Below, piece by piece: positions 18,165-27,871 of a stretch of 64,000 nucleotides of DNA. How positions within the stretch are numbered: the first letter of the stretch is position 1; each line of letters starts with the position of its first letter. This stretch comes from JAKAAZ01 sp963817855 (GTDB lineage Bacteria; Acidobacteriota; Terriglobia; Terriglobales; Acidobacteriaceae): assembly GCA_963817855.1 (NCBI GenBank), contig CAWFQA010000001.1, positions 372,001-436,000 on the forward strand. Reading direction: 5' to 3'. A program made the position numbers and the translations under genes. The notes beneath the pieces are model-generated. The model had not been told where the DNA came from, made no database searches, and worked only from the letters and a program-made list of their open reading frames with translations.

Positions 18165-19793
18165 ATGACGAGAGCGGATAATCCAGGGCTGCTTCGGGAG
18201 ACGGATCTCTACAGTGTGGCGTCCACCCCCTGCCCTACTGTTGAGCCAAGTACGCGATCTTGTGCGGTTCCAGCCGCGGCATATCCACAGCGTATGGCCG
18301 CCCGCCTTTTGTTCGCGGGTTGCGCTATCAGCCTGCTTGTCCAGTGCGTCCTGGTGGTCGTTAACCCGCAGGCATCATTCGCATCCAACATGATGATCGC
18401 GTTGGAGTTTTTGTTTGCCGCCGCGGGTTGCCTTAACTGTGCCTCCAGACAAAACGTTGAGACCCGAATGCTATGGATATTGATTGCATCGGGCTTGTTT
18501 CTCTCGATCGCGGGTCAAATCGGGACTGCGTATGACTCGCTGACACATATTCAGCCGACCACGGCAACCCTAGCGGATTTCTTTTTCCTGATCTATGGGA
18601 TTCCGATTCTACTGGCGATTTCCTTCACCAACGACGCAGCCGACCTGAGAGTTCTCTTCTGGCTGGACGGAGCGCAGGCGATCGTGGCTGCCGTGTTGAT
18701 CTACTTCCAGATCTTTTTGACGTTGCCATGGACGGGTCACTCCACCGCTATCTCGGCGACATCTCTGATGTATGTCTATAACGCGGAGAATCTTACGCTC
18801 GCTGGAGCCGTCCTATTGCGCCTGTTTGGAAATCCGGCGCCCGCCAAGCGGCGAGTCTATATCGCTCTGTCGATCTATCTCTGGTCCTATGCGGTTGTGG
18901 CCCTTATCGTGGGTTATTTCGAACTGGAGCGGAACATTGTGCTGGGGCTGGAGGACGTGTTTTGGGGACTTCCGTGCCTGTTGTTGCTGGGGGTGCTGTT
19001 GTTCCGGCCGCACGGTTCGGGGGCAGGCAACGAGATAAAAAGGGATTCGAACCGTTCCATTGCGTTGCTGCTGGACAACCTGAGTCCGGTGTTGTTTACG
19101 CTTGTCATCATCATCATGGGGGCTAGAATTGCGCCTGCCTACCCATGGATCGGATTCGCATCGATCACCATCGCGGTGGTGCTGTATGGGCTGCGGGCCG
19201 CACTTTTACAAAGCAAGTATCTGCGGTCGCAGCATGACTTGGCGAGCAGCGGCCGCGCGCTGGTGACGGCAATCGACAAGCTGAGGGACCTGTCGATCCG
19301 CGACGGACTGACAGGAATCTACAATCGACGCCATTTCGATGAGGTGCTTCTCTCGGAATGGAAGCGCTCGATACGGACGCAAAAACCTCTGTCTCTTTTG
19401 CTCATCGACGTGGACTGCTTTAAAGAGTTGAACGACCGCTACGGTCATCCCGAAGGCGACGAGTGCCTGAAAAAGATTGCCGAGGAGCTCTCGAAAATAA
19501 TACGGCGATCCAGTGACACTCTGGCGCGGTATGGAGGCGAGGAATTTGCCGCAATCCTGCCGGAGACAACCAAAGACAGCGCGGAACGGATCGCTGAGGC
19601 GATGCGCACGTCGGTCGAGGACCTGAAGATCGCGAATGAGGGTTCCAGGGCAGCCCGTGTCGCTACGGTTAGCATCGGGATTTGCAGCGAAAATGCTTTG
19701 CTAAGTCGCCCCGCCGAGGAGTTGTTGAACGCGGCGGATGCTGCACTCTATCGGGCGAAAAAGCAGGGACGAAACTGCGTCCTGACTGCATAA
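18165..19793 (+). CDS. membrane diguanylate cyclase (GGDEF)
   Basis: Makes the second messenger c-di-GMP from two GTP. About nine hydrophobic segments fill residues 45-340 and form a membrane sensor without a domain I can name. The C-terminal 170 residues are a GGDEF domain: DGLTGIYNRRHFDEV, then the active signature RYGGEEF at about 455. An RSSD motif five residues before GGEEF is the inhibitory I-site, so product feedback is expected. Catalytic residues look intact. The start at 18165 lacks a clear ribosome site; an internal ATG at 18294 just before the first helix is an alternative. Confidence 0.88.
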   Translation: MTRADNPGLLRETDLYSVASTPCPTVEPSTRSCAVPAAAYPQRMAARLLFAGCAISLLVQCVLVVVNPQASFASNMMIALEFLFAAAGCLNCASRQNVETRMLWILIASGLFLSIAGQIGTAYDSLTHIQPTTATLADFFFLIYGIPILLAISFTNDAADLRVLFWLDGAQAIVAAVLIYFQIFLTLPWTGHSTAISATSLMYVYNAENLTLAGAVLLRLFGNPAPAKRRVYIALSIYLWSYAVVALIVGYFELERNIVLGLEDVFWGLPCLLLLGVLLFRPHGSGAGNEIKRDSNRSIALLLDNLSPVLFTLVIIIMGARIAPAYPWIGFASITIAVVLYGLRAALLQSKYLRSQHDLASSGRALVTAIDKLRDLSIRDGLTGIYNRRHFDEVLLSEWKRSIRTQKPLSLLLIDVDCFKELNDRYGHPEGDECLKKIAEELSKIIRRSSDTLARYGGEEFAAILPETTKDSAERIAEAMRTSVEDLKIANEGSRAARVATVSIGICSENALLSRPAEELLNAADAALYRAKKQGRNCVLTA

Positions 19794-19857
19794 GCCCGGC
19801 GTGTAGGAGCTTGCTCCGATAGAACCGCAAGCGCGCTCTTTCGCCCCTAGATGGATG

Positions 19858-20754
19858 CTAAGTTTTCGCTGCCTGGGTGGCGGCGATGGCCGCGCCGGTG
19901 ACGGCCAGATCGTCGCTCATGGGGACGATTTCCAACATGTAGTTCTGCAGCGGACTCATGGTCACCATCTGCTGTAAATAATGTTGCAGAAGTTTCATGT
20001 CGAGAAAGCGGACATTGAAGCCGGTATAGTAAAAGCGTCCCGGCCCCTGCATGTGGATGGAGTTCGCGGTGGCTGCCGCCAGACCGCGATGCCATAACCG
20101 CTCAAACTCCTTGCACCGTGGATCCCCTTGCTTTGCGTGAGCGAAGACTTCTTCCGGCTCCATGTCGAGAAAGCGCAGCCGCATGGCGCGATGACCCATG
20201 ATGCCTTCCAGGTGTCCGCGTCCCCCGCAGCCGCAATAATTTTCGGTGGAATCGAGCGTCACCACGCAATGGCCGCCCTCCCAGATTCCCGGCGCGTAGG
20301 GATAGCGTCCAAATCCAATTCCGTATCCCAGCGTCCATAGGCGGATGAAAGCATCGAGGCGATCGTGTTTCGCGGCCACTCCGGCGGCCATGGCGTCGGC
20401 GTCGTTCAACACGGTCACAGGCGCGGTAATCCCGGCTCCCGAAAGCGCTCGATGCATTTTTTCCGCGATGCGAGTGCCCTTCACCTGAGCGAGATTTGGC
20501 GCGTCTTCCACTACGCCATCTTTCACAATTCCAGGCAGCGCGAGACCCACAGCTTCAATGGGTCCGCAGTCGCCAACCGCGCCCACCGCCTGCTCGCGCA
20601 CCAGTTCAATCAGGCCGTCTAGCGGCGTATCCAGCAGTGCATCGGTGTCGTCTGTGTCGTCAGGAAAATGAAACAGCCGCGAACACGGCTTTTGGTTTTC
20701 GACAACGCCGGTGACGATGCGCCCGGCCAGATGAATACCAAGACTTTTCCCCAT
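19858..20754 (-). CDS. ROK-family sugar kinase or regulator
   Basis: 298 residues with the ROK architecture: an N-terminal ATP-binding half (MGKSLGIHLAGRIVTGVVEN), the GLALPGIV and NDADAMAAG motifs, and the zinc-type signature around YCGCGGRGHLEG (about 174-185) in which a His replaces one usual Cys. The usual DGT phosphate-binding motif is not seen at the N-terminus, so kinase activity is uncertain. It begins three bases after the transhydrogenase stop, with GGAGGAG inside that gene's last codons, so the two are translationally coupled. Glucokinase-like substrates are the default guess. Confidence 0.72.
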   Translation of the reverse strand: MGKSLGIHLAGRIVTGVVENQKPCSRLFHFPDDTDDTDALLDTPLDGLIELVREQAVGAVGDCGPIEAVGLALPGIVKDGVVEDAPNLAQVKGTRIAEKMHRALSGAGITAPVTVLNDADAMAAGVAAKHDRLDAFIRLWTLGYGIGFGRYPYAPGIWEGGHCVVTLDSTENYCGCGGRGHLEGIMGHRAMRLRFLDMEPEEVFAHAKQGDPRCKEFERLWHRGLAAATANSIHMQGPGRFYYTGFNVRFLDMKLLQHYLQQMVTMSPLQNYMLEIVPMSDDLAVTGAAIAATQAAKT

Positions 20755-20757
20755 GAT

Positions 20758-22167
20758 TCAAATCTCCTCCACCGTCTTGCTAAGGCGGTTCAGACCGTTG
20801 AAGGCCGCGGCTTTGTAGCATTCCGCCAGGGTCGGATAGTTGAAGACGGTGTCGACGAAGTAGTCGATGGTTGCCGTTCAGGACCATGACGGCCTGACCA
20901 ATGTGCAGCAGTTCGCTGGCGCCTTCGCCGATGATGTGGACGCCCAGAAGCTGGCGCGTTTCGCGATGGAAGATCAGCTTCAGGCGGCCGGTGGTGTCGC
21001 CGCGAATCTGGCCGCGCGCGATCTCGCGATAGTAGGCGACGCCCACTTCGTACGGCACGTCCTCGTCGGTCAGCTGCTCTTCTGTTTTGCCGATGAAGGA
21101 AATTTCCGGGATCGTGTAAATTCCGTACGGATAGTATTTCGGGATTGGACACGACACAGTCGTCGCCGAACACGCGCGCGGCGGCGATGCGGCCCTGTTC
21201 CATGGAGACTGAGGCCAGGCTGGGAAAGCCGATCACATCGCCGACGGCGAAGATGTTGGGCTACCTTGGTGCGATAGTCCTCGTCCACACTGATGCGGCC
21301 GCGCGAGTCGGCTTCCAGACCGGCGGCGGCCAGATTCAGATCGTCGACATTGCCCTGGCGACCGACCGCGTAGAGAAGCGCGTCGCCGGAGATTCTTCTT
21401 TTTGCTCTCTAGATTGGCGACCACGGTGCCGTCGGGCAGATCTTCCACGCTTTCCACTTCTTCATTCAGCCGCATGGTGACGCGGCTGTCGCGCAGGTGA
21501 TAGCAGAGCGCTTCCACCATTTCCTGATCGGCGAATTCCAGCAGTCGCGGCCGTTTTTCGACCAGGATGACGCGCACGCCCAGCGTCGCGAACATGCAGG
21601 TGTATTCGACACCGATGACGCCGCCGCCGACCACGATCAGGGTCTTCGGCAGATCTCGGGCATGAACAGGATCTGATCGCTGTTGATGATGTTGCGGCCG
21701 TTGAGCGGAACTTTGGGAGGCGGCAGGCGCGGTACCGACGGCGATGATGATGTTCGGCTTGTCATACACGCTGGCAGCCGCGTGAATTAGTCACTCGAAT
21801 GTGTGTGGGGTCTACAAAACTGGCGGTGCCGGTAAGTACCTCGACGTTATTGCGCGATAGCTGCGCTTCAGTGACGTCGACTTCGGTCTTGATGACGTGC
21901 TGCACGCGGAAGGCAAGATCGGCCATCGTGATCTTTTCTTTGACGCGATAATTGATGCCGTAAATGGAGTGATAGTTGTAGCCGGAAAGGTGCAGCACGG
22001 CTTCGCGCAAACGTCTTGCTGGGGATGGTGCCGGTGTTGACGCAGACGCCACCGACGACCTCGCGCTGCTCCACCACGGCAACGCGCTTGCCCAGCTTGG
22101 CGGCCGGAATTGCCGCCCGCTGTCCGGCTGGGCCGGACCCGAGGACGAGCAGGTCAAATATCTCCAT
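20758..22167 (-). pseudogene. sthA: soluble pyridine nucleotide transhydrogenase-like flavoprotein, eight frameshifts
   Basis: Pieces of a Si-specific NAD(P)+ transhydrogenase appear in order across all three minus frames: FAD-binding LVLGSGPAGQRAAIPAAKLG with VCVNTGTIPSKT; KTLIVVGGGVIGVEYTCMF (NAD site); a GFPSLASVSMEQGRIAA stretch; the dimerisation part PKYYPYGIYTIPEISFIGKT; and the end KTVEEI. The redox pair typical of lipoamide dehydrogenase is replaced by VNTGTIPS, as in SthA. Frame changes fall near 22010, 21785, 21730, 21653, 21398, 21260, 21157 and 20872; seven are one-base insertions and one a deletion. Amino-acid conservation between breaks is excellent, so error or very recent inactivation is likely. 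Coupled to the ROK gene. Confidence 0.8.
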
Positions 22168-22382
22168 TGTTCCTTTCCATCATTCCATTCTGCTTGTCCA
22201 TTTTATTCTTCATAGTGCGGGTCGTTCGCGGCTGTTGGCTGTGCCGCTCTTTCGATCGGCGGAAGAAGTGAGGGCCAGGGCCGCGCATCGCATGTTCGAC
22301 CGTATCACAAGCCGATGAAACAAATCGTCAATCGATCCCGGCCTACACTGGTTACACTGGTTGGACGCGAGCCGGAGGAGAA

Positions 22383-23057
22383 TTGCTGTACGCCATTACA
22401 GATCGCCGTCTCTATGCGGACAACAAAGCCGATGCGCTGGCGCGCCTGGTGGAACTGGCAGCGATTTGGTCGGCGAATGGCGTCTCGTACATTCAGATAA
22501 GGGAGAAAGATCTCTCCGCCGGGGAGCAGGTCAAGCTGACGCGAGCGGTCATTCGCGCCGTTCACTCGACAGGCAAGACGAACTCGCCTCGAGTTCTTGT
22601 AAATGGCCGCGCCGATGTGGCGTTGGCTGCGGGCGCGAATGGAGTGCATCTTCCTTCTGGACCCGATGCGTTGACGCCGCAGGAAGTTCACCGCATCTTC
22701 GCGGCGACAGGAGTCGCTCGGCCACCGGTCATTAGCATTTCCTGCCACGCCATTGCTGAAGTGAATGCCGCGCGACAGCAGTCGCCGGAGTGCATTCTGT
22801 TCGCGCCCGTGTTTGAAAAAGTAATTCCCGAGAAGAAAGTCGCGGTCGATGACGATAACGGCGACACATCCAGTGTTCCCGGCACCGGACTCGCGCTGCT
22901 GGAGCAGGTCTGTCGCGCGGCAGCACCGGCTCCGGTGTTCGCGCTTGGAGGAGTGACGGCTGAAAATGCAGCTTACTGCGTGCACGCCGGTGCTGCCGGG
23001 ATCGCTGCGATCCGCCTGATGCAGCAGCCGCCATCGGTGTGGAAACATCTGGCCTAG
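22383..23057 (+). CDS. thiE: thiamine phosphate synthase family protein
   Basis: TIM-barrel enzyme that joins the thiazole and pyrimidine moieties of vitamin B1 (224 residues). Family motifs: LYAITDR at the start, VSYIQIREKDL, VNGRADVALAAGANGVHLP, the phosphate loop FALGGVTAENAAYCVHAGAAGIAAIRL. The start is TTG at 22383 with GGAGGAG at 22374-22380, close but usable, and no other in-frame start gives a better N-terminus. TenI, the related aminotransferase-like protein, is the alternative. I looked for a TPP riboswitch in 22168-22382 and saw none, only a short tandem ACTGGTTAC duplication. Confidence 0.82.
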   Translation: MLYAITDRRLYADNKADALARLVELAAIWSANGVSYIQIREKDLSAGEQVKLTRAVIRAVHSTGKTNSPRVLVNGRADVALAAGANGVHLPSGPDALTPQEVHRIFAATGVARPPVISISCHAIAEVNAARQQSPECILFAPVFEKVIPEKKVAVDDDNGDTSSVPGTGLALLEQVCRAAAPAPVFALGGVTAENAAYCVHAGAAGIAAIRLMQQPPSVWKHLA

Positions 23058-23090
23058 CTTGGGGTCAGCCAGATGTTCTGGCGATTTCCA

Positions 23091-23462
23091 TTATCCGAGT
23101 TGTTGCTGGATGGTTTTGGTCAGCGGAGTGACAACATCGCCGGTGTGCTGCGTGGTTACGGTTTCAATCAGCGCGATCCAGCACTCTTGTTCGGCGACAG
23201 GATTGTGCAATACGCCGCGAGGAACAACGTGCATTGAGCCAGGTGCAAGTTCTACGGACCGTCCATGTTCATATTCGATTTTCAGACGACCGCGCAGCAC
23301 ATAAAAGAGTTCGTCTTCCTGGTCATGGCGGTGCCAGGCAAGTTGTCCGCGTAGCTTCGCAACCTTCACATATTGATCGTTCACCTGGGCAACAACTTTC
23401 GGCGACCAATAGTCGGTGACACTTTCCAGCGCCGCGATCAGGTCGACCGTTTCTTGCAACAT
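23091..23462 (-). CDS. cupin-domain protein
   Basis: 123 residues from the ATG at 23460-23462, which gives the compact domain size; the longer frame to 23588 adds no recognisable sequence. It is a single cupin barrel with the metal-binding motif 1 WHRHDQEDELFYVLRG and motif 2 PGSMHVVPRGVLHNPVA, giving two His, one Glu and a further His. Small cupins of this type are sugar isomerases, dioxygenases or binding proteins; nothing in the neighbourhood points to one substrate. Confidence 0.8.
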   Translation of the reverse strand: MLQETVDLIAALESVTDYWSPKVVAQVNDQYVKVAKLRGQLAWHRHDQEDELFYVLRGRLKIEYEHGRSVELAPGSMHVVPRGVLHNPVAEQECWIALIETVTTQHTGDVVTPLTKTIQQQLG

Positions 23463-23700
23463 CGTAAACCCCCGAGGAATCATTCTCTTGGCTAGATTAC
23501 TCCTGGCGCCGAATTGCGATCGAGCTCGGAAATGGAAGTTTGGTTGCCGCAGACTGAACACGTCGTAAGCGATTGATCGTAATTTCACAGGTTGGTCGGC
23601 TCACGGGACGACGGGCCGAACGTCTCACCAACCTGACAGATCCTAGTAGCGCGAGATCTGTCCAATCGCACCTCATCCTCCAACCCCAAGGAGCCCAGCC

Positions 23701-24954
23701 ATGGCAAAGTCACTACCTCCCAAATCCCCGCAAAAGCCCAGCAATCCCACTAAATCCAAATTGGCCGCGAAAACTAGTGGGCAGCCGGTATTCGCGCAAC
23801 CGCAGCCGTCTCCCGACCCCACAAGTTTCAAACATCCAGTGACAGATCAGAACGAACAGGAAATTGCCAAGCTGGAACCTGTTCCGCAGCCGGCTGGGGG
23901 CGCAATCGAGCCGATCCTGACGCTGGCGCAGGTCTACGGCACCGCGGGCAATGCCAAGACCCAAGCCATCGAGAAAGCGGGGCAGATTGTGTTTCACTCC
24001 GTTGGCGATACTGGCAGTGTGAAAGGACCGGAGACACAATCTTTGGTGGCCGACAAGATGGTCACAGACTTCGACGAGCCGAACCCCGCGGATGTGCCGT
24101 CGTTTCTGTTTCATCTGGGAGATGTTGTCTATTATTTCGGCGAAGGCACGTATTACTACGATCAGTTTTACGAGCCATTTCGAAACTATCCGGCGCCGAT
24201 TGTCGCTATCCCGGGCAATCATGATGGCGTGGTCTACCCGAGCGATCCCGCACCGACGCTCGACGCGTTTCTGCGCAACTTTTGTACTGCCAGTCCGGCG
24301 CAGTCGCCCGACTCGGGCGGCCTTTCGCGCACGACGATGGCGGAACCGGGCGTGTATTACACGTTCGATGCGCCGTTTGTGCGCATCCTGGGGCTTTATA
24401 GCAACGTGCTGGAAGATCCTGGAGTGATTTCCAGCCAGGGCGGAATGAACTCACTCGATAATCGACAGGTCGCATTTCTGACGGCAGCGCTGCAGCGCGT
24501 CAAGAGCGAAAAGTACTCAGGAGCCGTAGTTATCGCCGTGCATCATCCTGCGTTTAGCGGCGGATCGGTCCACGGAGGAAGTCCACAAATGCTGGCGGAT
24601 ATCGACAGTGCGTGCACGGCTGCGGGCGTTTGGCCGCATGCGGTGTTTGCCGGCCACGCGCACAATTATCAGCGCTACACGCGCCTGGTAAACGCCATGC
24701 AGATTCCTTTTCTAGTGGCTGGATGCGGCGGCCACTCGCCACTGTCTTCGATGCGCGGCACCTATCGCACGCCCTACAAGATTGACAACACATTGACTCT
24801 GGAAAGTTATGACGATACACATTATGGATACTTGCGCGTCACGGTGAATGCGCAGACTATGATGATCGAGTTCCACCCGGAGAGCGACGGTGGCGTGGTG
24901 AAGACTCCAGATGATACGGTGACGATCAACCTGCAGGCGCGCACGGTCAGCTAA
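23701..24954 (+). CDS. calcineurin-like metallophosphoesterase
   Basis: 417 residues with AAGGAG before the ATG. The first ~90 are Pro/Lys/Ser-rich and lack a clear signal peptide. The phosphoesterase core follows with all five motifs: SVGDTG, HLGDVVYY, GNHDG, AVHHPAF and GHAHNYQR, which supply the Asp, Asn and His ligands of a dinuclear metal site. This resembles purple-acid-phosphatase-like or 3',5'-nucleotide phosphodiesterases. Export is unclear because the N-terminus is not a normal signal. Confidence 0.85.
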   Translation: MAKSLPPKSPQKPSNPTKSKLAAKTSGQPVFAQPQPSPDPTSFKHPVTDQNEQEIAKLEPVPQPAGGAIEPILTLAQVYGTAGNAKTQAIEKAGQIVFHSVGDTGSVKGPETQSLVADKMVTDFDEPNPADVPSFLFHLGDVVYYFGEGTYYYDQFYEPFRNYPAPIVAIPGNHDGVVYPSDPAPTLDAFLRNFCTASPAQSPDSGGLSRTTMAEPGVYYTFDAPFVRILGLYSNVLEDPGVISSQGGMNSLDNRQVAFLTAALQRVKSEKYSGAVVIAVHHPAFSGGSVHGGSPQMLADIDSACTAAGVWPHAVFAGHAHNYQRYTRLVNAMQIPFLVAGCGGHSPLSSMRGTYRTPYKIDNTLTLESYDDTHYGYLRVTVNAQTMMIEFHPESDGGVVKTPDDTVTINLQARTVS

Positions 24955-25009
24955 CGATGCCGCAGGACCGGCCGAGTTGCGCAGCCGTCGCCGGGGAGAT
25001 TTTGCATCC

Positions 25010-25891
25010 ATGATGTCCCGAAGGAAGCTGCTGCACTCTAGTTTTGTCGCGATTGCCGGGCTTGCCATGAATCGCCGAAATACCATGGCTGCTGCGCAGG
25101 GCTCGGCGGAATTCACTCAAGAATGCAGCCAGCTGGAACGGGCGAGCGGCGGCCGACTTGGCGTCGCCATGCGCAACACGGCGACTGGCGCGCGGTTTGG
25201 ATATCGCGAGAACGAGCGATTTCCCATGTGCAGCACCTCCAAACTGCTGACGGCGGGAGCAGTGCTGATACGCGTAGACCAGGGGAAAGAACAGCTCAAC
25301 CGCATGGTTCACTTTTCCAAGAGCGACCTGGTGGCGTACTCGCCGACGACAGAAAAGCGGGTCGCGCAGGGGATGTCGGTTGAGGCGCTTTGCGCTGCCG
25401 CGGTGACGCTGAGCGACAATACTGCCGCGAATCTGCTGCTGGCGACCATTGGCGGTCCGCCGGGCTTCACTCGTTTTGCGCGCAGCATGGGCGACAACGT
25501 GACCCGGTTGGATCGCAACGAGCCTACGCTGAACGAGGCGCTGCCGGGCGATCCGCGCGATACCACCAGTCCTGACGCAATCATGGTGGATATGGATACG
25601 CTTGTGTTGGGCGACAGGTTATCTGCCCCATCGAAGGCCCTGCTGAAAGATTGGTTGGTGGCGAATACCACCGGCGGCGAACAGCTGCGGGCGGGCATAC
25701 CGAAGAACTGGAAAGTAGGCGATAAGACCGGCTCTGGCGATCACGGGACCGCCAACGACATAGGAATTTTGTGGCCTCCCAGTCATCCACCGCTGGTGGC
25801 CGCAGTGTATTTGACGGGCGCGACAGCGGACCCCGCAGCTCGCGAGGCCACGATTGCCGGAGTCGGCAAATTGATTCCGCTGCTGCTGTAG
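25010..25891 (+). CDS. class A beta-lactamase
   Basis: Serine hydrolase that opens penicillin or cephalosporin rings. All class A landmarks are present from the ATG at 25010: STSK near 73 (active Ser and Lys, preceded by Cys), SDN near 134, the omega-loop EPTLNE near 171 with the deacylating Glu, and KTGSG near 239. The N-terminus MMSRRKLLHSSFVAIAGLAM has a twin-arginine-like motif, suggesting Tat export, seen in some environmental class A enzymes. GGGGAG at 24993-24998 supports this start. No regulator of the AmpR or BlaI type is adjacent. Spectrum cannot be read from sequence. Confidence 0.92.
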   Translation: MMSRRKLLHSSFVAIAGLAMNRRNTMAAAQGSAEFTQECSQLERASGGRLGVAMRNTATGARFGYRENERFPMCSTSKLLTAGAVLIRVDQGKEQLNRMVHFSKSDLVAYSPTTEKRVAQGMSVEALCAAAVTLSDNTAANLLLATIGGPPGFTRFARSMGDNVTRLDRNEPTLNEALPGDPRDTTSPDAIMVDMDTLVLGDRLSAPSKALLKDWLVANTTGGEQLRAGIPKNWKVGDKTGSGDHGTANDIGILWPPSHPPLVAAVYLTGATADPAAREATIAGVGKLIPLLL

Positions 25892-26010
25892 CGGTAAGGA
25901 GCCGAAAACTTCGCCGCATCCTCTCGGGTGGGAGCGCCGAAATGTAACCAAATGGCGCATTCCGGTGTCTTATGGTTGCACGTTCGTTGCTTTGGTTCAG
26001 GAGAGTTTCC

Positions 26011-26691
26011 ATGATGAATTCGCTTGCAAGACGCGGCACGATCTTCACCGTTTTGATCGGTTTTATTTTCAGCATGGGATGTCGCGCGGCGAAGAAGCCC
26101 ATTCCTGCCCCCACCGTCGATGCTTCGCTGGCGAAGCAGTCCGGCCAGGAGACGGCGGTGCTGGCCGGAGGTTGTTTCTGGGGCACACAAACTGTGTTTG
26201 AGCGGGTGAAGGGCGTGACGGCCACGGCGGCGGGCTACTCGGGCGGGGCTGCTTCCACGGCAACCTATGCCCAGGTCACGAAGGAAGATACCGGTCATGC
26301 GGAGTCGGTGCAGGTGGTGTATGACCCATCGAAGATCACCTATGGCACGCTGCTGCGCATCTTTTTCTCGGTGGCACACGATCCCACGGAGCTGAATCGT
26401 CAGGGTCCGGATATCGGGCCATCGTATCGATCGGTGATCTTCTACGCCAATCCGGAGCAGGAGCGCATCGCTAAGGCATACATCGCGCAACTCGATGCGG
26501 CCAAGGTGTTCCGCAAACCCATCGTGACCCAGGTGGTGCCGCTGCAGGGCTTTTACAAGGCCGAGGCCTATCACCAGGATTATGCGCTGCACAATCCGAA
26601 CAATCCATACATCGAAATCTGCGACCGGCCCAAAATTGGCGAGCTGAAGAAGCAGTTCCCCGATCTGTTCCAGAAGTACAAAGGCGAGTAA
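26011..26691 (+). CDS. msrA: peptide-methionine (S)-S-oxide reductase, exported lipoprotein form
   Basis: Repairs oxidised methionine. The catalytic motif GCFWG is at about 53-57, followed by VTATAAGYSGG and the DPTELNRQGPDIGPSYRS block. A lipobox FSMGC near residue 23 and a hydrophobic leader show an envelope location, so it probably repairs periplasmic proteins. One cysteine in the C-terminal EICDRPK may serve as resolving residue. The ATG at 26011 has CAGGAGAG upstream and is chosen over the frame start at 25972. Confidence 0.93.
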   Translation: MMNSLARRGTIFTVLIGFIFSMGCRAAKKPIPAPTVDASLAKQSGQETAVLAGGCFWGTQTVFERVKGVTATAAGYSGGAASTATYAQVTKEDTGHAESVQVVYDPSKITYGTLLRIFFSVAHDPTELNRQGPDIGPSYRSVIFYANPEQERIAKAYIAQLDAAKVFRKPIVTQVVPLQGFYKAEAYHQDYALHNPNNPYIEICDRPKIGELKKQFPDLFQKYKGE

Positions 26692-27189
26692 TTCCAACAT
26701 CTCTCCGTAACCTGCGCAGGGTAGATATGGGGTCCACGGTCGCCAGGTCCACCGCCTCTCTGAAGATGGCATCCCCCTGCACGATTCTCGCCGCCTGAGT
26801 TCGCCTCATCCCACTCAAGCCAAAAGAAGGCTTGAATGGGCCACCCGCCTTCGTTGGAGGCCTCTCGGCGCCAGTTGGATGGAACCGGAAGGAATATCAC
26901 TCCAAAACAGGCTGTGCGTGGTATATTTTGGCCGTGGTAAATGCCAAAAGAGGAGATTCTGGTTGCGACGTAAAGGGCTCCGTGTGGATCGCTACGGACG
27001 ACGACCACATGATGAAGTTTCGTTGCGACTACGTCACGATCTTTACCGACGGCTCGCAGGAAAGCACTCACTAGGAGGGACTCGTGATGCGAAAGTGAAG
27101 GTCCGAGGACGGAGCGCTTAAGATGCCGATCGCCCCGGGGCAGCAAGATCAGGATTGCATAGACCAAGCGGTTAGAAAGAGGACGACAG
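26692..27189. other. intergenic region with one dispersed hairpin repeat
   Basis: About 500 bases without a convincing gene. The several open frames across it have no recognisable homology. It holds the repeat copy described at 26781-26849 and, at the right end, the promoter region of the zinc-ribbon membrane protein gene. Confidence 0.5.
26781..26849 (+). repeat. dispersed hairpin repeat, copy 1
   Basis: Arms CCCACTCAAGCC (26810-26821) and GGCTTGAATGGG (26829-26840) pair with one mismatch around a seven-base loop, followed by CCACCCGCC. The ~29 bases to the left are shared with copy 2 at 27872-27938, so the repeat unit is longer than the hairpin. Confidence 0.75.
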
Positions 27190-27657
27190 ATGGCAGCTTG
27201 TGAGAAATGCGGGACAATTGTGGCGGAAGGAACGGGGTTCTGCGGCTCGTGCGGCGCGCCCATGACGGGAGGGGCGGGCGCAGCGGCGCTAACGGCCGCT
27301 CCATCCAGTGGTTTGGCATCCAACATCGCGGGGATGCTTGCCTACTTCACATTCATTCCGGCGATCATCTTCCTGGTGATGGAGCCATACAACAAGGACC
27401 GGTTTATCCGCTTCCACGCTTTTCAATCGCTGTTTTTCAACGGCGCATGGATTGTTCTCTGGATCGGAATGATTTTCGTGGGTGTGGCGCTTGGCACCGT
27501 GCCAGTGGTGGGATTTCTGATCCATCTGCTGATCGACTTCGTGATCGGCATTGGAGGCATCATCCTATGGATCATCCTTGTGGTCAAAGCCTACGGCAAC
27601 CAGAAATTCCAGTTGCCCGTGATCGGCAAAATGGCTGAAGAGCAGGCGGCAAAGTAG
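27190..27657 (+). CDS. zinc-ribbon plus DUF4870-type membrane protein
   Basis: 155 residues. The N-terminus is a four-cysteine zinc ribbon (CEKCGTIV then CGSCGAP), followed after an Ala/Gly linker by three hydrophobic segments of the DUF4870 type, with the characteristic DRFIRFHAFQSLFF between the first and second. Function of DUF4870 proteins is unknown; the ribbon-membrane arrangement recurs in many bacteria. AGAGGA precedes the ATG. Confidence 0.8.
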   Translation: MAACEKCGTIVAEGTGFCGSCGAPMTGGAGAAALTAAPSSGLASNIAGMLAYFTFIPAIIFLVMEPYNKDRFIRFHAFQSLFFNGAWIVLWIGMIFVGVALGTVPVVGFLIHLLIDFVIGIGGIILWIILVVKAYGNQKFQLPVIGKMAEEQAAK

Positions 27658-27871
27658 CTTCCAGTTCTGCACAGCAAAGGCAGTTGAATGGCAGGTGGCT
27701 TACCAGGATTCATAATGCCGCCTCTGGGGGTCTGTGCGACCTTGCGGTTCACCGGGTCGACGGATATGCCAATACCTCATTCCTTGCCGTGGAATCGGGC
27801 AACTCATAGTCGGGAAAGGATGCGCCCGGCGCAATCTCTATTCGCATGATTTCAATCTCCTTGGACCGAGA

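Noticed and set aside
22168..22382. TPP riboswitch before thiE
   Set aside because: The conserved CUGAGA and ACCUGAUC elements are not found; only a short tandem duplication is seen.
26580..27326. A 248-codon minus-strand open frame across the 26.7-27.2 kb gap
   Set aside because: It overlaps msrA and the zinc-ribbon gene antisense and includes the dispersed hairpin repeat; no homology is recognised.
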